NCBI GenBank assembly: GCA_947462515.1
Contig: CANHPJ010000039.1
Span: 1 to 9,560 of the forward strand
Direction: 5' to 3'
From: Bacteroidota bacterium
GTDB lineage: Bacteria > Bacteroidota > Bacteroidia > JACCXN01
DNA length: 9,560 nt
Notes under the pieces: generated by a model
What the model saw: the letters and a program-made list of their open reading frames with translations, nothing else
What the model was told of the DNA's origin: nothing
Databases searched by the model: none
Shown here: positions 6,214 through 9,560 of the stretch, one piece after another
Layout: each line of letters starts with the position of its first letter
Numbering within the stretch: the first letter of the stretch is position 1
Position numbers and translations under genes: made by a program

Positions 6214-6798
6214 ATGAACTTCCTGGCTCATATTTATTTATCCGGAAATTCCGAAGGACTAATTATTGGAAACTATATTGCTGATGCTGTAAAAGGGAAG
6301 CAATTAGATCTTTTTCATTCTGAAATTACTAAGGGAATTATATTACACCGCAAAATAGATACCTATACAGACACTCATGCGATTGTTGAAAAGAGCAAGG
6401 CCAGATTAAGGCCGGTATACAGAAAATATGCTTCTGTAATCATTGACATACTTTATGACCATTACCTGGCAGTCAACTGGAAAAATTATTCCGATATACC
6501 GCTATTTGAATATTCAAAAAACATTTATGGATTAATAAAAAAACATGAACATATACTCCCTGAAAAATCGAAACTATTCATGCAGTATATGATCAAAAAT
6601 GACATTTTAAATGCGTACAGCAATTTAAATGGTATAGAAAAAGTACTAAAGGGTATGGCGCAAAGAACTAGCTTTGAATCAAACATGAATTTATCGATAA
6701 AAGAAATAAAGGAATATTACCTTTTGTTTGAAGAGGAGTTTTATCAGTTTTTTCCCGATATTCAACAATATGTTAATCAGGAAATTAACATTGTTTAA
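6214..6798 (+). CDS. acpH: Acyl carrier protein phosphodiesterase (AcpH family, DUF479)
   Basis: AcpH removes the 4'-phosphopantetheine arm from holo-ACP, giving apo-ACP. The 194-residue product is close in length to E. coli AcpH, and conserved blocks line up in order: 'MNFLAH' at the very N-terminus, 'GNYIADAVKG' (19-28), 'GIILHRKIDTYTD' (41-53), 'IIDILYDHYLAVNW' (76-89) and 'LKGMAQR' (145-151). D24, H45, D49, D78, D82 and H83 are candidate metal or catalytic positions by family pattern. It is cytoplasmic, with no signal peptide or membrane helix. The HU terminator lies between it and HU, so it should have its own promoter. A near-match -7 box (TAATTTTT, 6185-6192) precedes it, but I do not see a clear -33 element. 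Strict substrate identity is inferred from the family. Confidence 0.88.
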   Translation: MNFLAHIYLSGNSEGLIIGNYIADAVKGKQLDLFHSEITKGIILHRKIDTYTDTHAIVEKSKARLRPVYRKYASVIIDILYDHYLAVNWKNYSDIPLFEYSKNIYGLIKKHEHILPEKSKLFMQYMIKNDILNAYSNLNGIEKVLKGMAQRTSFESNMNLSIKEIKEYYLLFEEEFYQFFPDIQQYVNQEINIV

Positions 6799-7089
6799 AT
6801 CATAAAACACCTTGAAATGACAAAAAAACTATCCCACCAGATCAAAATAAGAAGAACATTTATGTGAGCGAATAATCAACGCTTTAAAACAGTGGTTACC
6901 TTGTATGAAACCTTTGCCATTATTAAATTCGAATTACTATTATATCAACAATAATTTTTTAATCTTCAGAATTCACCTAAAATTTAAAAGAACAAAAAAT
7001 GTTAATAAATCCGCTGCTTGCATTCAAAACTGCTTCAATTAATAATTATTTTTATGTTTCAAAAAAATGCAAATTCCATCTTGTTTAAT
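6799..7089. other. Intergenic region before the GH3 fusion gene
   Basis: This 291-bp AT-rich gap holds no recognisable gene, RNA or convincing terminator. A small hairpin (AGCG at about 6867-6870 with CGCT near 6880) lacks a proper T-tract. A TATGTTTC at 7053-7060 is one mismatch from the -7 consensus, with no TTTG at the right spacing. Confidence 0.5.
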
Positions 7090-9560
7090 ATGAAACTTAT
7101 TAAATGTGCCGCTTTATTATTTTTGTTAGCAGTGAGTACTGCTTATAAAACCAATAAAGAAACAATAAAGCATACCACCAAAGAATCAACCGAACCTATA
7201 AAAGCTATACAGGATAAGAATTTGTGGGCTGATTCTGTCTTTAAAACTTTAAGTCCCGATGAGCGAATTTCGCAGTTATTCATGGTAGCTGCCTACTCTA
7301 ACCGTGATCATAAACACGAGAATGAGATCTTAAAGCTCGTTACAGAGCAAAAAATTGGAGGTTTGATATTTTTTCAAGGTGGTCCGGTACGACAGGCTAA
7401 CCTCACTAATTTATACCAATCCAAATCGAAGGTTCCTTTGATGATCTCAATAGATGGGGAATGGGGCTTGGCGATGAGATTAGACAGCACGGTTCAATTT
7501 CCAAGACAGATGACCTTAGGCGCTATTCAGGATGATAAATTAATTTACGACATGGGTGCAGAAATTGCCAAGCAATGCAAAAGAATGGGTATCCATGTAA
7601 ACTTTGCACCGGTGGCTGATATAAATAATAATCCCGCAAACCCTGTTATTGGTAACCGATCTTTTGGAGAGGATAAATTCAAAGTGACTCAAAAATGCAT
7701 CGCATATATGAGAGGGATGCAGGACAATGGCATTTTGGCCAATGCAAAACATTTTCCCGGCCATGGCGATACCGATAGTGATACGCATAAAACAATGCCA
7801 ATAGTAAACCACTCCAAGGAAAGATTGGATAGCCTGGAACTTTATCCATTTAAAGAATTAATAAAAAATGGCATAGGCAGTATGATGGTCGCACATTTAT
7901 CAATACCTGCTCTTGACACTGCCAAAATCAACCCCTCTACCCTATCAAAGGCAGTTGTGACAGATTTACTTAAAAAAGATTTAGGGTTTGAAGGATTAAT
8001 ATTTACCGATGCCCTTAACATGAAAGGAGTTAGTAAATTCTATCCTCCCGGAATAGTAGATGTAAAAGCCCTATTGGCGGGTAATGATGTTTTACTTTTC
8101 GCAGAAAATATTCCTTTGGCCATTTCTGAAATAAAAAAAGCCATTGAAGCGGGCGAAATTACCCAGCAAGAAATTGACTCCAGATGTTTAAAAATCTTAA
8201 AGGCAAAGCAATGGGGAGGTCTTGACAATTACAGCCCCATTAAAACAAAAAATTTATACGAAGATCTTAATAACACAAATTCAGAATTAATAAATAGAAA
8301 GCTGGCTCAGGAATCCCTAACGCTTTTAAGTAATAAAAATGAACTCATTCCACTTAAAAAACTTGACACTCTCAAAATAGCGGCACTTTCTATTGGTTAT
8401 AAGGAAGAAAACACGTTCCAAAAAACACTTGGATTGTATGCTAAAGTGGACAACTATGGTATTGATAGGGATGCAAATCTGGAAACACTCTACGAAATAG
8501 AGAAAAAACTACTTGATTATAATCTAATAATAATAAATGTAAACAATACCAACAACAGTCCGTCCAAAAATTTCGGTATCAAGCCTTTAACTATGGATTT
8601 AATTAATACGCTTCGATTAAAGACAAAGGTTATTGTGAGCATTTTTGGAAATCCTTACCTACTTGGAAAAATGGCAGGTATTGAAAAAGTGGACGGATTG
8701 ATTATGGCATATGAAGAAAATGAATACACCCAAAGTTTAGCGGCTCAATTGATTTTTGGTGGAATAAGTGCCAAAGGTAAATTGCCCATTTCCATTGCTC
8801 CTAATTTCAGCATTGGACAAGGACTGGCGACAAACAAAATGCGTTTTAAATATACCATTCCCGAAGAAATAAATATTGACTCGAAATATTTATCCAAAAT
8901 TGACTCCATAGCAATGTATGGCATCAGTCAAAAAGCTTATCCGGGATGTCAAATCTTTGTAGCAAAAGCGGGAAATGTTATCTACCAGAAATCATTTGGA
9001 AAACACACATATGAGGGAAATCAAAAAGTAAAAAACAGCGATTTATATGATTTGGCATCTGTAACGAAAATTTCGGCCTCGCTTTTAGCAGTTATGAAAC
9101 TTGAAAATGAAGGAAAATTAAAGCTTGATGATAAATTAACCTCCCATCTTCCCCAACTTGAAAACACCAACAAGAAAAACATTTCCATCAGGGATCTCCT
9201 GGCTCATCAGGCAGGACTTAAGGACTGGATACCTTTTTACAATCAAACCATCAATAAAGGCCAATACAAAGATGGGTATTATAACAAAGAGCAAAATGAA
9301 CGCTTTCCATACCGAGTAGCTGATAATCTATATCTTAGAAATGATTACAAAGACAGTATACTGGAAAAAATTATAGAATCTCCGTTAAACACTAAATTGG
9401 AGTATAAATACAGTGATTTAGGCTATTATTTTTTGAAAGAAATTATTGAGGCTGAAAAAAAAGAATCTTTAGATCGATACGTTTCCAAAAATTTCTATGT
9501 TCCTATGGGCATGACCACAACGACATATAAACCAAGAGAAAAATTCGATTTAAAGCAAAT
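7090..9560 (+). CDS. Exported GH3 (NagZ-like) - beta-lactamase-like serine hydrolase fusion, 3' end beyond window
   Basis: At least 823 codons are open to the right edge with no stop, so the C-terminus is missing. A signal peptide is visible ('MKLIKCAALLFLLAVSTA'). The GH3 catalytic domain (about 50-390) carries 'KHFPGHGDTDSDTH' at 220-233, with the D231/H233 pair characteristic of NagZ-type beta-N-acetylglucosaminidases, and the nucleophile D307 in 'FTDALNM'. A GH3 C-terminal domain follows (about 400-590). A class-C beta-lactamase/penicillin-binding-protein-like domain then begins near 600, with S657-V-T-K660 (SxxK) and Y774-S-D (YxN-like); its third motif would lie past the edge. Family knowledge: such fusions occur in Bacteroidota. 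Inference: it processes muropeptides or other GlcNAc glycans in the periplasm. An in-frame ATG at 7054 would add 12 residues before the signal peptide; 7090 gives the better signal peptide. Confidence 0.92.
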   Translation, partial: MKLIKCAALLFLLAVSTAYKTNKETIKHTTKESTEPIKAIQDKNLWADSVFKTLSPDERISQLFMVAAYSNRDHKHENEILKLVTEQKIGGLIFFQGGPVRQANLTNLYQSKSKVPLMISIDGEWGLAMRLDSTVQFPRQMTLGAIQDDKLIYDMGAEIAKQCKRMGIHVNFAPVADINNNPANPVIGNRSFGEDKFKVTQKCIAYMRGMQDNGILANAKHFPGHGDTDSDTHKTMPIVNHSKERLDSLELYPFKELIKNGIGSMMVAHLSIPALDTAKINPSTLSKAVVTDLLKKDLGFEGLIFTDALNMKGVSKFYPPGIVDVKALLAGNDVLLFAENIPLAISEIKKAIEAGEITQQEIDSRCLKILKAKQWGGLDNYSPIKTKNLYEDLNNTNSELINRKLAQESLTLLSNKNELIPLKKLDTLKIAALSIGYKEENTFQKTLGLYAKVDNYGIDRDANLETLYEIEKKLLDYNLIIINVNNTNNSPSKNFGIKPLTMDLINTLRLKTKVIVSIFGNPYLLGKMAGIEKVDGLIMAYEENEYTQSLAAQLIFGGISAKGKLPISIAPNFSIGQGLATNKMRFKYTIPEEINIDSKYLSKIDSIAMYGISQKAYPGCQIFVAKAGNVIYQKSFGKHTYEGNQKVKNSDLYDLASVTKISASLLAVMKLENEGKLKLDDKLTSHLPQLENTNKKNISIRDLLAHQAGLKDWIPFYNQTINKGQYKDGYYNKEQNERFPYRVADNLYLRNDYKDSILEKIIESPLNTKLEYKYSDLGYYFLKEIIEAEKKESLDRYVSKNFYVPMGMTTTTYKPREKFDLKQ

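Noticed and set aside
6817..6867. 16-residue Lys/Arg-rich mini-frame after the AcpH gene
   Set aside because: It is too short and unsupported by any leader-peptide structure such as a following attenuator.
6905..7042. 45-codon plus-strand frame in the gap before the GH3 fusion
   Set aside because: The composition is AT-driven (Asn/Tyr/Phe/Lys rich), with no promoter, ribosome-site hint or domain. It most likely arises by chance.

Overview
The window looks like a core-genome segment of a low-GC member of the Bacteroidota, possibly Cytophagales or a relative (the order is a guess). Three things support this. The genes have A-rich leaders with no clear Shine-Dalgarno sequence. Promoter motifs match the Bacteroidota form (TTTG, 19 bp, TAnnTTTG; the copy before the HU gene is exact). 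The gene content also fits, with a zapA-rny cluster and a GH3/serine-hydrolase fusion. No rRNA, tRNA, CRISPR array or insertion sequence was seen.

Left part, minus strand: a KilA-N domain protein (120-965) of the phage-antirepressor type stands alone, separated from its upstream neighbour by a strong terminator (1152-1186). Reading leftward from about 3600, a likely operon encodes a small coiled-coil protein (3285-3575), ZapA (2953-3240) and ribonuclease Y (rny, 1204-2772). It joins two FtsZ-ring-type proteins to the membrane-anchored RNA-decay endonuclease. A 180-bp gap before rny holds a 19-bp dyad close to the start codon.

Right part, plus strand: a secreted M23 (LytM-type) peptidoglycan endopeptidase (3730-5544) is transcribed divergently from the zapA cluster. 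Next come an HU-type nucleoid protein (5809-6081) with its own consensus promoter and a textbook terminator, then an AcpH-type acyl carrier protein phosphodiesterase (6214-6798). A large exported fusion starts at 7090 and runs off the right edge. It joins a NagZ-like GH3 beta-N-acetylglucosaminidase to a class-C beta-lactamase-like serine hydrolase.

A loose theme is envelope growth: division-ring proteins, an M23 hydrolase and a predicted muropeptide-processing fusion. I found no clear new multi-gene system. The least expected signals are a GC-rich perfect 11-bp-arm palindrome inside the KilA-N coding sequence, a dyad upstream of that same gene, the dyad just before rny, and the two-enzyme fusion at the right edge.
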